Position numbers and translations under genes: made by a program. From an uncultured Pseudoalteromonas sp. (GTDB taxonomy: Bacteria > Pseudomonadota > Gammaproteobacteria > Enterobacterales > Alteromonadaceae): a DNA stretch of 64,000 nt. Each line of letters begins with the position of its first letter. Position 1 is the first letter of the stretch. The notes under the pieces were generated by a model that ran no database searches, was not told the DNA's origin, and saw nothing but the letters and a program-made list of their open reading frames with translations. Location: NCBI GenBank assembly GCA_947493455.1, contig CANLRB010000011.1, forward strand, positions 62,001-126,000, given 5' to 3'. Below, piece by piece: positions 52,683 to 61,919 of this stretch.

Positions 52683-52697
52683 GGCATGCGAATTGTT
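52683..52697 (+). promoter_or_regulatory. sigma-54 promoter of the export operon
   Basis: TTGGCATGCGAATTGTT (from 52681) contains GG at 52683-52684 and GT at 52695-52696, with exactly 10 bp between, matching TGGCAC-N5-TTGC except for T at the sixth position and T for C in the -12 GC. The expected start is near 52708, 27 bp before the adaptor gene. Confidence 0.68.
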
Positions 52698-52734
52698 AGA
52701 TAACAGTTAGCATTTCAAAATTAAGGTTGTATTA

Positions 52735-53982
52735 ATGGATATTAAGGTTGAAAAAAAGCAGGCATTTCGATTTCGCAATCCTATATTGATTGGGGTAGCG
52801 ATACTTGCATTCGTATCTGTCGTTCTGATAATTAAACCAAATACATCGGCGAGTGTTCACGCTCAAGATATATGGACGGGAATTGTTAAGCAGGGCGATT
52901 TACATCAACAAGTCGCGGCATTTGGTCGTTTGAAGTCGCGTAAGCCGCGATTACTCACAGCGCAATCAAATGCCATTGTTGATGAAATTGTACTTAAGCC
53001 TGGGGCAATGGTAACACCAAATAGTGTGATTGTGCGCCTATCTGATCCGCAAATTGAGCAGCAGGTTAAAGATGCACAGCGAGAATTAGTGCAAATTAAA
53101 AACCAATATAAGCAACTCGAAATTAATCAGCAGCGCGAAGTTTTATCGCAGCAAGCTAGGCTTGAGTTGTTGCAGGCGGAACTTGAAAGCGCAGAATTGG
53201 AAGTAAAAGCGCTGGGCCAACTGATTGAAAAGGGCATTGCATCAAATATTGACTATCAACGTCGTGTATTAGAGCAAAGGCAATTAACACGGCGTCTCGA
53301 CATTGAGCAAAAACGCTTATCACAGCTCGAAGAATTACATTTGGCAAACTTAGCTATTGCGCAATCAAACATTGAGTCAGAGCAAGAAGCATTGACCTTA
53401 ATCTCTGAAGTTCATCAGAACCTAACGATTCGAGCGGGTATTTCAGGCGTGTTGCAGTCACTCGATGTTGAACTTGGCCAAAGTGTTAATCAAGGACAAC
53501 GTTTGGCGTTGGTTGGTAGTACGACTGACTTGTATGCGCAAGTGTCGGTACCGCAAGCTTATATGCAGCAAATCGCTTTATCTCAAACCGTTGAAGTTGA
53601 TACTCGAGCAGGGCTGATCTCGGGTGAAGTGATCCGCATCGACCCAGTTATCACTAATGGCAGTGTACAGGTTGAAGTAAAACTCAATTCACAATTAACC
53701 AAAAATGCCCGTCCTGAGCTCAACATCGCAGCGAATATTCATATCGGGACAGTAAAAAATGCGCTCTATATTGAAAAGCCTGTTAATGCCAAAGCTGACA
53801 CAAATACAACATTATTTATGTTGCAGCAAGACGGCGACACTGCGATAGCAAAAACTCTGCAATACGGCAGTGAGGCGCAAGATACCATTCAAATTATTTC
53901 TGGTGCACAACCTAATCAGCGATATATATTATCTGATATGTCGCGTTGGCAAGAACATGCTGCAATTAGCATAGTGCAGTAA
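52735..53982 (+). CDS. HlyD/MacA-type periplasmic adaptor
   Basis: The 415-residue protein has an N-terminal membrane anchor (about 16-35). The lipoyl-half domain (AIVDEIVLKPGAMVTPNSVIVRL) comes next, then a long coiled-coil hairpin (about 105-220). The second lipoyl half is LTIRAGISGVLQSLDVELGQSVNQGQRLALVGS, and the rest is beta-barrel. It links an inner-membrane ABC transporter to an outer-membrane channel, though no TolC homologue is present in this operon. It is first in a MacAB-like operon driven by a sigma-54 promoter. A 27-nt leader and no strong ribosome site are noted (AAGG nine bases upstream). Confidence 0.9.
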   Translation: MDIKVEKKQAFRFRNPILIGVAILAFVSVVLIIKPNTSASVHAQDIWTGIVKQGDLHQQVAAFGRLKSRKPRLLTAQSNAIVDEIVLKPGAMVTPNSVIVRLSDPQIEQQVKDAQRELVQIKNQYKQLEINQQREVLSQQARLELLQAELESAELEVKALGQLIEKGIASNIDYQRRVLEQRQLTRRLDIEQKRLSQLEELHLANLAIAQSNIESEQEALTLISEVHQNLTIRAGISGVLQSLDVELGQSVNQGQRLALVGSTTDLYAQVSVPQAYMQQIALSQTVEVDTRAGLISGEVIRIDPVITNGSVQVEVKLNSQLTKNARPELNIAANIHIGTVKNALYIEKPVNAKADTNTTLFMLQQDGDTAIAKTLQYGSEAQDTIQIISGAQPNQRYILSDMSRWQEHAAISIVQ

Positions 53983-54000
53983 CAAAAGGACAACTTAGCT

Positions 54001-54708
54001 ATGACACAACAAAGCAAAATTAAACTCTCAAATATCACCAAAAAATTTGTCACGACTGACATGGAAACTCATGCGTTACAAGGGGTTGACTTAGAGATTT
54101 TCGACGGCGACTATGTTTCAATATCGGGCCCTTCTGGGTGCGGAAAATCAACTCTACTGACGATTTTGGGCTTACTCGATACGCCCACATCGGGGCAATA
54201 CATCATTGCCGGTGAAAATGTTAGTAATTTGAGCGTGAATCAACGGGCGAGTGTACGTAATAAATATATAGGTTTTGTATTCCAGTCCTTTAACTTGATT
54301 GATGAGCTGAGTGTATTTGACAATATCGCGCTACCGCTGCGTTATTCAGACACCGCGCTGTCAGCAAAAGAGATTTTTGAAAAAGTGACTCGCTGCCTTG
54401 AGAAAGTGCAGATGACTCATCGCGCAAATCACAAACCGAATCAACTCTCAGGTGGTCAACAACAACGTGTTGCCATTGCCCGCGCGTTGGTTAATGATCC
54501 CGCTATTTTACTGGTTGATGAACCGACCGGTAACCTAGACTCAAAAAACGGGGACGCTGTAATGCAGATGTTGGCCGATTTAAACGCATCGGGTACGACC
54601 ATCTGCATGGTGACACATGATCCACGTTACGCCGATATGGCCAAAACGAAGCTCCATTTACTTGATGGTGTGATGGCGGAAGTACTCAATATGGAGTTAG
54701 CGGGATGA
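54001..54708 (+). CDS. ABC transporter ATP-binding protein, MacB/LolD type
   Basis: The 235-residue ATPase has Walker A GPSGCGKST, Q-loop FVFQSFNLIDELSVFDN, signature LSGGQQQRVAIARAL, Walker B ILLVDEPTGNLDSKNG and the switch histidine VTHD. The FQ-[ST]-F-N-L-[IL] segment is typical of the LolD/MacB/BceA group. It lies 18 bp after the adaptor and overlaps the permease by 4 nt (ATGA), so all three make one complex. Confidence 0.95.
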   Translation: MTQQSKIKLSNITKKFVTTDMETHALQGVDLEIFDGDYVSISGPSGCGKSTLLTILGLLDTPTSGQYIIAGENVSNLSVNQRASVRNKYIGFVFQSFNLIDELSVFDNIALPLRYSDTALSAKEIFEKVTRCLEKVQMTHRANHKPNQLSGGQQQRVAIARALVNDPAILLVDEPTGNLDSKNGDAVMQMLADLNASGTTICMVTHDPRYADMAKTKLHLLDGVMAEVLNMELAG

Positions 54709-57113
54709 GTCGATTAAGCCAATCATTAAAACAAGAAATTACCCTGTCTTGGGTCAGTTTAATGCGCTTGCCCGGTTTTTGCCTCACAGTGATATTAACG
54801 CTGGCGATTACTCTGGCGGCGTTGATTGTGGTACTTAATATTAACTATTTAGTGTTAACCAAGCCATTACCCTATCCGGATGCAAATAATTTGTTGGTGA
54901 CGGACCAAAGTGAAACAATTAAAGACGACACTCAATACGGCTATCAACTTTTGCCAACTCAGTTTCATATTTATAATGATGAAACATATATTGACGAAAT
55001 GGCATTGATTGTGAGCTATGGTGACCGTCTTCGCGATATCGAAGGGACACCTTATATTGATGGTTCTCGCGTCTCTCCTGAGTATTTCTCTTTACTTGGT
55101 ATGCCAATGCATCTAGGTCGTCATTTTAATGAAAATGAAGGACTTAATGATAGGCAAACCGTCGCTGTATTGAGTTATCACGCGTGGCAACAGTATTTTA
55201 AAGCGGACCTAGATATTGTTGGTAAATTTACTCGAGTCGGCAATTACAATTATCAAATCGTGGGCGTTGCTGCACCTGAATTTCAATCTCCTGAGATATT
55301 TGGCCATTTTGCCGATGAAATGTGGTTGAGTTTTCCCAATGAAGTGTCGATTACCAGCGGGTGGAATAGCATTACCTCAACTGTTAATGGCATAGCAAAA
55401 CTTAAATCTGGGGTGAGCATTGCACAGGCCAATCAAACGCTTGGTCAGCAAATTGATAAACTTTATCAATCTCAAGAGGGAGTAGCTGCAGATACGAGTA
55501 TTGGTGCTCAATTTGTGCCGTTAAAAGAAAAAATTGTCGGCCGGAGCACGTCGATGGCGTTGTTGTTACTTGCCGGTGTAGTGACTTTACTATTTATCGC
55601 CGTAACCAATATAACGAACTTGTTTTTATCTCGTGCGGCACAAAAACAACGCACGATGGCAATTCAATCTGCCTTAGGTGCCAATACTAAACACCTATTC
55701 GTAAGTATGTTTAGTGAGGCAATGATTTTGATTAGTCTCGCTTGGATTGTCGGGCTATTAGCTGCTGGTTGGGTGATGGTGTGGCTCGAGAACGACCTGC
55801 AATATATGTTTCCACGCATGCAGCAGCTGCAATTAGATATCGCGACAATTGCATTTAGTTTCGTAATTTGTGTCGTTGTCGCATTAGTCATGGCCAAGCT
55901 TGCCATTAAGCAAATTGATTACTTTAAACTTAGCTCAGAGTTACAAAGCAGCGGTAAAGGAGTGGGCGCACAGATTTCGAGTTTGACCCGACATATTCTT
56001 ATCGCAACGCAAGTGATGTTGGCGACATTTTTGTTGTTAGGTGCGACATCGGTTTTGAGCCCTGCGATTGAGCGTATTTTGAAGCCAGTTGGCTTTAACA
56101 TGGAGAACGTGGACTACTTACTGGTTGATTATGGCACGCTTGATGAAGGGCGTTTTGACGTCGCAACGCAAATTAAGTCAGCATTGATTGCACTGCCGGA
56201 AGTTGAGGATGCTGCTCGTACCTTTGCATCGCCACTGCGAATGGGTTGGGAAAACTACCTGTTTGATAAAGATAATGAAATGCTCGGTATTGTAAGTGTC
56301 AGCTTCGTCGATAGTAATCATTTTTCGGTAATTGATCATACGATTATGCAAGGACGCGGGTTTAGTGAGTTGAACGATCCAGATAATGTACCTGCTGAAA
56401 TTATTATCAGTAATGCATTGGCGAAACGAATTTACGGTGAAAAATCGGCAGTCGGTGAAGTATTGCATGTAATACAAAATACACCGCTTACTGTCGTCGG
56501 TGTGGTCAGTGATATCTATGTACCAGAAGGAAACCAAGAGTATGCCACAGAGCGTTACTATTTACCGTTCGAAGAAGGCTCTCGTATGGGATTTTCGATA
56601 AAACTTAAAGCACCGATTGATAAGAAAAGATTGACGTCGCTGTTAAAAGATGTGAACCCAAATTTGAGTATTGCGTTTCAACGCAGTTTACATGACCAGC
56701 TGCAAGGTCGTTTGCGCGGTACCAAGTTAACGGCGATATTAACAGTCTGTTTAATATCATTGGCGTTGGCGCTTGCCGGAGCGGGAATATTTGGTGTACT
56801 GAGCTATACAGTTCAGATGAGACGCTTTGAATTAGGCATTCATTTGTCGCTTGGCGCGCACACTCAACAGGTTATCGCTATGGTACTTAAGCAAAGTCTA
56901 AAGCCGATTGTCATTGGCGTTATTGGTGCAATTGGCCTTGCCACAATTTGTTATTATGGTGCCGCAGCTTTGTATGCCTATCAATTTAAAGTTAATTTAT
57001 TGGCGTTTTCAATTGCACTGCCCGTGATGTTACTAATTGCAATAATGGCGTGTTACCTGCCAATTAAAAATGTCGTTGCGGCAGACCCTATTAAGGCGCT
57101 ACGCAATGAGTAA
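54705..57113 (+). CDS. MacB-like ABC permease with duplicated FtsX domains
   Basis: The 802-residue protein has a first membrane helix (about 22-46), then a MacB periplasmic core domain (about 50-265). An FtsX domain with three helices (about 280-395) follows, then a second helix, periplasmic core and FtsX set (about 430-802), ending DPIKALRNE. This is the doubled architecture seen in many Alteromonadales and Bacteroidetes exporters, about 150 residues longer than classical MacB, and it would work as a monomer. The substrate is unknown; such systems export peptides, lipoproteins or antibiotics by mechanotransmission. Confidence 0.9.
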   Translation: MSRLSQSLKQEITLSWVSLMRLPGFCLTVILTLAITLAALIVVLNINYLVLTKPLPYPDANNLLVTDQSETIKDDTQYGYQLLPTQFHIYNDETYIDEMALIVSYGDRLRDIEGTPYIDGSRVSPEYFSLLGMPMHLGRHFNENEGLNDRQTVAVLSYHAWQQYFKADLDIVGKFTRVGNYNYQIVGVAAPEFQSPEIFGHFADEMWLSFPNEVSITSGWNSITSTVNGIAKLKSGVSIAQANQTLGQQIDKLYQSQEGVAADTSIGAQFVPLKEKIVGRSTSMALLLLAGVVTLLFIAVTNITNLFLSRAAQKQRTMAIQSALGANTKHLFVSMFSEAMILISLAWIVGLLAAGWVMVWLENDLQYMFPRMQQLQLDIATIAFSFVICVVVALVMAKLAIKQIDYFKLSSELQSSGKGVGAQISSLTRHILIATQVMLATFLLLGATSVLSPAIERILKPVGFNMENVDYLLVDYGTLDEGRFDVATQIKSALIALPEVEDAARTFASPLRMGWENYLFDKDNEMLGIVSVSFVDSNHFSVIDHTIMQGRGFSELNDPDNVPAEIIISNALAKRIYGEKSAVGEVLHVIQNTPLTVVGVVSDIYVPEGNQEYATERYYLPFEEGSRMGFSIKLKAPIDKKRLTSLLKDVNPNLSIAFQRSLHDQLQGRLRGTKLTAILTVCLISLALALAGAGIFGVLSYTVQMRRFELGIHLSLGAHTQQVIAMVLKQSLKPIVIGVIGAIGLATICYYGAAALYAYQFKVNLLAFSIALPVMLLIAIMACYLPIKNVVAADPIKALRNE

Positions 57114-57163
57114 TGAACAATAATTCTTATATTGTCGTATCAGTTTTTTAGTGAGATAGGGAT

Positions 57164-57200
57164 ATGGCAGCGTGCAGAGATGGACGCTGCCATTTACTTT
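57164..57200 (+). terminator. hairpin after the export operon
   Basis: ATGGCAGCGT pairs perfectly with ACGCTGCCAT around a ten-base loop. Only moderately T-rich sequence follows. It is probably a partial terminator reducing read-through into the regulator genes. Confidence 0.6.
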
Positions 57201-57263
57201 TAAAGTAAAGCAACGCTATGATTAAATTGATATCATTTGTATGATCATAAAATGAAGTAATAT

Positions 57264-58613
57264 ATGAAAAAAGCAACCGTGCTTGTTGTTGATGACAAGT
57301 CAGATATTCGTTTGAGTTTACGTTTTTTATTAACTAATCATAACTTTGATGTGTTAGAAGCGAGTGATTTAACGACCGCGCGCGAACAGTTATCGCAAGC
57401 GCAGGTTGATTTAGTGCTGTTGGATATGAATTATGAGTTTGACACCACCAGTGGGCAAGAAGGGCTCGATTTTATTCGCAACTTGGATATAACCAATTGT
57501 CCACCGATAATTGCGATGACAGCATGGTCGAGTGTCGATTTAGCGGTTGCGGCGATGCAGCTGGGCGCACGCGATTTTTTTGCCAAGCCGTGGGATAATC
57601 ATGCGGTGATTATGATGGTGCAAAAGCATCTTGCACTCGCGCAGATAGAAACTAAAAAAGAAGCAATCAAACCGACTTTCGATAACGCACAAGAGACCCA
57701 CTTATTGTGGCACAGTGCACCGATGCAACAACTGAAAAAGCAACTTGACCGCATCGCCGCAACAGATGCAACCGTCTTTTTACGCGGTGAAAATGGAACT
57801 GGTAAATCCTGTATCGCACATTACCTTCATAATCAGTCCCAGCGATCGGGTCAATTTGTCTCTGTGAATATGGCGGCAATAACTGAAAGCCTATTCGAAA
57901 GTGAATTATTTGGTCACAAAAAAGGTGCCTTTACCGATGCAAAGCAAGATCGAGTAGGGCGGTTTGAAGCTGCTGATCTCGGTTCTTTATTTTTAGATGA
58001 AATTGGTGTGTTACCGCAGGCGCAACAAGCTAAGCTATTACGCGTGTTGGAATCAAGTGAATATGAGCGAGTGGGCGACAGTCAAACACGTACCGCGAAT
58101 TGCCGTGTGATTTGTGCATCGAATGCTGACTTTGAACAGTTGATAAAGCAGGGCGAGTTTAGGACTGACTTGTATTATCGTCTCAATACTATTGAGCTCA
58201 CTATCCCACCACTGCGTGACAGACCAGAAGATATTCTGCCATTGGCTGAATATTTTATGGCTAAGCACAGTCATAAATATCGATTATCGGCACCACAACT
58301 CAGTGCGCAAGCAAAAGAGTTGCTTTATCAACATGATTGGCCTGGTAACGTGAGAGAATTGAGCCATTTGATGGCGCGCGCTGTATTAATGAATGATACA
58401 GGCACAATAGAGGCATGCGATATTGCACTGCAGTCAGGCAATAATAAAGCAATTGCGATGCCAATGATGACATTAGAAGATGCAGAGCGAAAACTATTGA
58501 AAATGGCCATGCTCCAATCGAATAATCATGTCGAGGATGCAGCAACTTTGTTGGGAATTAGCAAAAGTGCCATCTATCGAAGACTCGAAAAATTTAATAT
58601 TAAAACCAAGTAG
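57264..58613 (+). CDS. NtrC-type sigma-54-dependent response regulator
   Basis: The 449-residue protein has a receiver domain (1-120; acidic pair D10/D11, phosphoacceptor D54 in LVLLDMN, K109 in FAKPW). The AAA+ domain (about 145-375) has Walker A GENGTGKS at 175-182, the sigma-54 contact loop GAFTDA at 221-226 and Walker B SLFLDEIG at 241-248. A C-terminal Fis-like helix-turn-helix reads VEDAATLLGISKSAIYRRLEKF. GAFTDA is kept, so it should activate sigma-54 polymerase. The -24/-12 promoter in front of the export operon is its evident target. The paired kinase follows after 7 bp. Confidence 0.94.
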   Translation: MKKATVLVVDDKSDIRLSLRFLLTNHNFDVLEASDLTTAREQLSQAQVDLVLLDMNYEFDTTSGQEGLDFIRNLDITNCPPIIAMTAWSSVDLAVAAMQLGARDFFAKPWDNHAVIMMVQKHLALAQIETKKEAIKPTFDNAQETHLLWHSAPMQQLKKQLDRIAATDATVFLRGENGTGKSCIAHYLHNQSQRSGQFVSVNMAAITESLFESELFGHKKGAFTDAKQDRVGRFEAADLGSLFLDEIGVLPQAQQAKLLRVLESSEYERVGDSQTRTANCRVICASNADFEQLIKQGEFRTDLYYRLNTIELTIPPLRDRPEDILPLAEYFMAKHSHKYRLSAPQLSAQAKELLYQHDWPGNVRELSHLMARAVLMNDTGTIEACDIALQSGNNKAIAMPMMTLEDAERKLLKMAMLQSNNHVEDAATLLGISKSAIYRRLEKFNIKTK

Positions 58614-58620
58614 GTGACGT

Positions 58621-59931
58621 TTGGCTGGTAAACAAACTAATACTCGGCAATACACATTAGAAGGTGTGCTGGGCGCATTTTTCACTATTAATATATTGAT
58701 TATTTTTAGTTTGTTGTGTGTTCTTTTTTATACTATCAACGCAAATTTGTTGCTTGTTGTGACAGTGCTATTTACTTTTGTTGGCTGTTTTGGTATCTGC
58801 TTTTATTTGCTTCGTAATGCGATATTGAACCCGTTTTATAGTTTATCGGCGATGCTAGAGGCGGTTCGACACGAAGATTATTCGCTACGCGCAAATCCGA
58901 AGTTTAGCGGAGGCGTGGTTAAGGTTTTGAGCGATGAAGTCGCGATGATCGCGCGTGATTTAAGCACTAGAAAGCTCCATTATGATCAACAAGCTGTGTT
59001 GGTGTTAAATTTGATTGAACAGCTCGCGACTCCGATTGGCATATTTGATCAACAAGGACGTTTGCAGCACGGCAATGAAGCGCTTTCAAATTGGTGCGGC
59101 AAACCGTGGCATAGTTATAAAATGCGTTCAGCAAATGCACTGGGCTTGTTCTTTAACGGCGAAAGCTGGCAGTTTAAAGACCAACACATGATTGCAAAGT
59201 GGCAAATACGTTATAGTCAATTTGCAATGCAAAATGAGCAATCCCAACTCGTCATATTGACGAATATCGAGCAATTGGTTTCGCAAACCGAACAGGTCGC
59301 CTGGCATAAAATGACGCGCGTATTAAGCCATGAAATTAATAATTCGTTGTCGCCGATTAAATCACTCGCGCAATCCCTAATAGACTTGTTAAGCAAACAA
59401 CTTGATGATCAAAATGTATCGCATGCCCTTGACGTTATTGTGCAACGAAGTAGTAATTTAATGCAGTTCGTTAATCGCTACGCAAGTTTGACGCAAGAAT
59501 TTGATGTTGATAAAACACAGGTTGATTTGCAACATAGCCTCGAGCAAGCCGCTACGTTGTTTGACTATCCAATTACCATTTCAGGTGCTGTTGAATATGT
59601 GTATGCCGATCCTGTTTTACTCGAGCAAGTGATTGTTAATTTAATAAAAAATGCAATTGAAGCGAGTCCAGATAAAACACCGGTGACAATAACGAGCCTT
59701 GCTAAGTTGAACGCGGTTGAAATTACGGTGTCGGATTCTGGTGTGGGTCTTGCCAATATTGACAATTTATTCGTGCCTTTTTACACCACCAAGCAAAATG
59801 GCAAAGGGATCGGGTTATCATTGTGTCGCAATATGATAGAACAGCAACAAGGAAGGTTAACACTTGAGAATCGTTCGCCCGAGCAAGGCGCCGTAGCTCG
59901 CATAATATTGCCGAATCAACGCAAAAAATGA
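58621..59931 (+). CDS. sensor histidine kinase of the export operon
   Basis: The 436-residue kinase has two membrane helices close together (about 14-36, 40-64) with little periplasmic sequence between. A HAMP-like linker and a short PAS domain (about 125-200, LATPIGIFDQQGRLQHGN) come next. HisKA has H237 in LSHEINNSLSP, and the ATPase domain has NLIKNAIEAS, DSGVGLANID and GKGIGLSLCRNMIE. The near absence of a periplasmic domain suggests it senses a membrane signal or the transporter itself. The start is TTG at 58621 with AGGTGA upstream. Confidence 0.9.
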   Translation: MAGKQTNTRQYTLEGVLGAFFTINILIIFSLLCVLFYTINANLLLVVTVLFTFVGCFGICFYLLRNAILNPFYSLSAMLEAVRHEDYSLRANPKFSGGVVKVLSDEVAMIARDLSTRKLHYDQQAVLVLNLIEQLATPIGIFDQQGRLQHGNEALSNWCGKPWHSYKMRSANALGLFFNGESWQFKDQHMIAKWQIRYSQFAMQNEQSQLVILTNIEQLVSQTEQVAWHKMTRVLSHEINNSLSPIKSLAQSLIDLLSKQLDDQNVSHALDVIVQRSSNLMQFVNRYASLTQEFDVDKTQVDLQHSLEQAATLFDYPITISGAVEYVYADPVLLEQVIVNLIKNAIEASPDKTPVTITSLAKLNAVEITVSDSGVGLANIDNLFVPFYTTKQNGKGIGLSLCRNMIEQQQGRLTLENRSPEQGAVARIILPNQRKK

Positions 59932-60011
59932 CATGTTTCATTACAATTTACAAGATAACCTTATCTACTTTTTAGATACACTTACTAAATAGTGATGGAC
60001 TGGAGTAAACA

Positions 60012-60458
60012 GTGATAAACCATATTAAGCGATTGCTGAGTCAGTTTTCAGAGCCGAGTGAAGGGCAAAAGAGCCAAGTCGATTTTAATACCGCGCTTGC
60101 GGCGTTATTAGTTGAAGTGATGCGTGCCGATGGCAGTGTGTTAGACTCGGAATTGGCGGCGACGCAGAAGATACTGATTGAGCAATGTGAGGTCGACCAA
60201 ACGCAAGCAAAAAATTTGATTAGTCGTGCTCAACAACTCGTTGAAGAAGCCATTGATTTATATTTGTTTGTTAAACCTATCAACGATTTAACGAGTGACG
60301 TTGAGCGCATCGATATTGTTCAACTGTTATGGGCTGTCGCATACAGTGACGGTCAATTAGAAAGTCATGAAGAGCATATTATTCGCCGCATTGCGGGCCT
60401 ACTGTATGTCAGTCATGTCGATTTTATTAGTGCAAAGCATCGCGCTCAAACGAGCTAA
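60012..60458 (+). CDS. TerB-family protein
   Basis: The 148-residue cytoplasmic protein shows the TerB-like helical domain with two related acidic segments: LAALLVEVMRADGSVLDSEL and LLWAVAYSDGQLESHEE. The D-G motifs are thought to bind metal. TerB-domain proteins occur in tellurite-resistance and envelope-stress contexts, but single-domain members like this are of unknown function. The start is GTG at 60012 with GGAG seven bases upstream. Confidence 0.85.
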   Translation: MINHIKRLLSQFSEPSEGQKSQVDFNTALAALLVEVMRADGSVLDSELAATQKILIEQCEVDQTQAKNLISRAQQLVEEAIDLYLFVKPINDLTSDVERIDIVQLLWAVAYSDGQLESHEEHIIRRIAGLLYVSHVDFISAKHRAQTS

Positions 60459-60502
60459 GGCCCATGTATATGAGCCTTCATTGCTCAATTAGATTATTGG
60501 AA

Positions 60503-61345
60503 TTAACCGAGTTCAAATGTTGTGATGCCATATACTTTTTCAGTCGCGATAGTTGGTTCGCCGTGTTGATACATGCGGGAGGTAGCAAAAACGCTTTCCA
60601 TATCGGCACTTTTTGCCAGCGCGACGGCATTTGGGTTGTTACCTGGTACATCAATAATAATTAAGTCGTTATCAATTCCTGCTTGAAGGGCACTAAATAA
60701 CTCATTTGCGATAACGCGAGAATCAGCAAATAGCGGCCCAATTTTATAACCTTCAACACATTTTCGTCGCACAGCAAACCCACGTATTGTCCCATTTTCG
60801 ATAAAACAGACAGATTTTCCATTGGGTTGCAATAACCAGGCGGTTAGGAATTGTTCGCGTTTGGCTGCAAAGCATTGTTCATCGTACTTGATAATGTCTG
60901 CGATATCAGCGTTATCAACCGTTTTAATATGGGGTGATAGCGTTGTCGGCGTCTGCGCTTTTTTCTGGTAGCGTGTATTTTGATAAAAAGGCACGTAACC
61001 GACTCGTTGATATATTTCGACGTTTTCTAATACACCATCAATACCGATATTTGCGTCTTGGCAATAGGCTAAACGGTGTTTGGTAAGTGCTAAACCATAG
61101 CCTTTGCCTCTGTACTCAGGAGCTACAATATATAAGCCACAAAACGCATATTGCTCGCTGTATTTCACGGCGCTGCCTACGGCTACAATTTGATTGTTAA
61201 TTTCGCCAACAAAAAAGCCGTTAGGGTCGGCAAGATAAAATAGCTCTGCATCATTGAGTCCAGGATTCCAACCTTCTTGCTGGGCCCAATCAATAGCGAT
61301 TTGTACCTCGTTTTCACGCATATTGCGTATGATCAGTTGTGACAT
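60503..61345 (-). CDS. GNAT acetyltransferase with C-terminal YitH-type domain
   Basis: From ATG 61345 (AGGAGG upstream) the product has 280 residues. The N-terminal GNAT domain has FCGLYIVAPEYRGKGYGLALT (acetyl-CoA binding R-G-K-G-Y-G) and VEIYQRVGYVPFY. The C-terminal half (about 150-280) resembles the second domain of YitH-like acetyltransferases (IKYDEQCFAAKREQFLTAWL, VCFIENGTIRGFAVRRKC). The substrate is unknown. It is 13 bp downstream of the MAPEG gene, in one operon. Confidence 0.86.
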   Translation of the reverse strand: MSQLIIRNMRENEVQIAIDWAQQEGWNPGLNDAELFYLADPNGFFVGEINNQIVAVGSAVKYSEQYAFCGLYIVAPEYRGKGYGLALTKHRLAYCQDANIGIDGVLENVEIYQRVGYVPFYQNTRYQKKAQTPTTLSPHIKTVDNADIADIIKYDEQCFAAKREQFLTAWLLQPNGKSVCFIENGTIRGFAVRRKCVEGYKIGPLFADSRVIANELFSALQAGIDNDLIIIDVPGNNPNAVALAKSADMESVFATSRMYQHGEPTIATEKVYGITTFELG

Positions 61346-61358
61346 AACCCCTCCTAAA

Positions 61359-61745
61359 TTACATTGCACTCAGTAAAATCATCGAAAGTGGACATATCAG
61401 GCTAATTAACCACACACTTGAGCGAGCAAAATGCCAATCTAAATAGTAAAAAATACAATACAGAACACGCGAGACAATATAGGCCACAGCGAGCACTTGT
61501 ATTGTCGTACCAACTGTATTCGTGGCCAAAGTGACACCAATGGCGATGCCGTAGATGATAAGAGATTCGAAACTATTCTGATGGGCAGCAAGAGCACGCG
61601 CACCAAAGCCTGTTAGTCGTTGCTGTTGGTCTCTTGGGTGTCGATTGTCGTATCCGCCAAGTCGCTGCATGGCAATAGCAACAGGCGCTTTTGCGATAAA
61701 CGGCAGTAATGCTGCGATAAACGCAGAGTAGATTATGATATCCAT
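61359..61745 (-). CDS. MAPEG-family membrane protein
   Basis: The 128-residue protein has four membrane helices, with the MAPEG pattern YDNRHPRDQQQRLTGFGARALAAHQNSFESL (about 32-62). It includes the conserved R-A-x-x-A-x-x-N-x-x-E glutathione-site motif. The helix-3/4 part has SRVLYCIFYYLDWHFARSSVW. In eukaryotes the family makes eicosanoids and conjugates glutathione; bacterial members are mostly uncharacterised. It forms an operon with the GNAT gene. Confidence 0.88.
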   Translation of the reverse strand: MDIIIYSAFIAALLPFIAKAPVAIAMQRLGGYDNRHPRDQQQRLTGFGARALAAHQNSFESLIIYGIAIGVTLATNTVGTTIQVLAVAYIVSRVLYCIFYYLDWHFARSSVWLISLICPLSMILLSAM

Positions 61746-61919
61746 TTCTATGCTCCATAGTTATTATTAGTTATATGATAATTTCGAACAACTATAAGTG
61801 ATAAAGAGTTTGTCGCCAATCTTGGTTTGTCAAACTGTATCAAATTGCTACAAATATATCCTTTATACCGTGTTAACTTCTTCGTATGATAAAAGCATAT
61901 TAAGCAGGGAATAATAAAA

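Noticed and set aside
60458-60479. Imperfect inverted repeat AAGGC...GCCTT after the TerB gene as terminator
   Set aside because: Short interrupted stem and no T run; too weak to list as a terminator.
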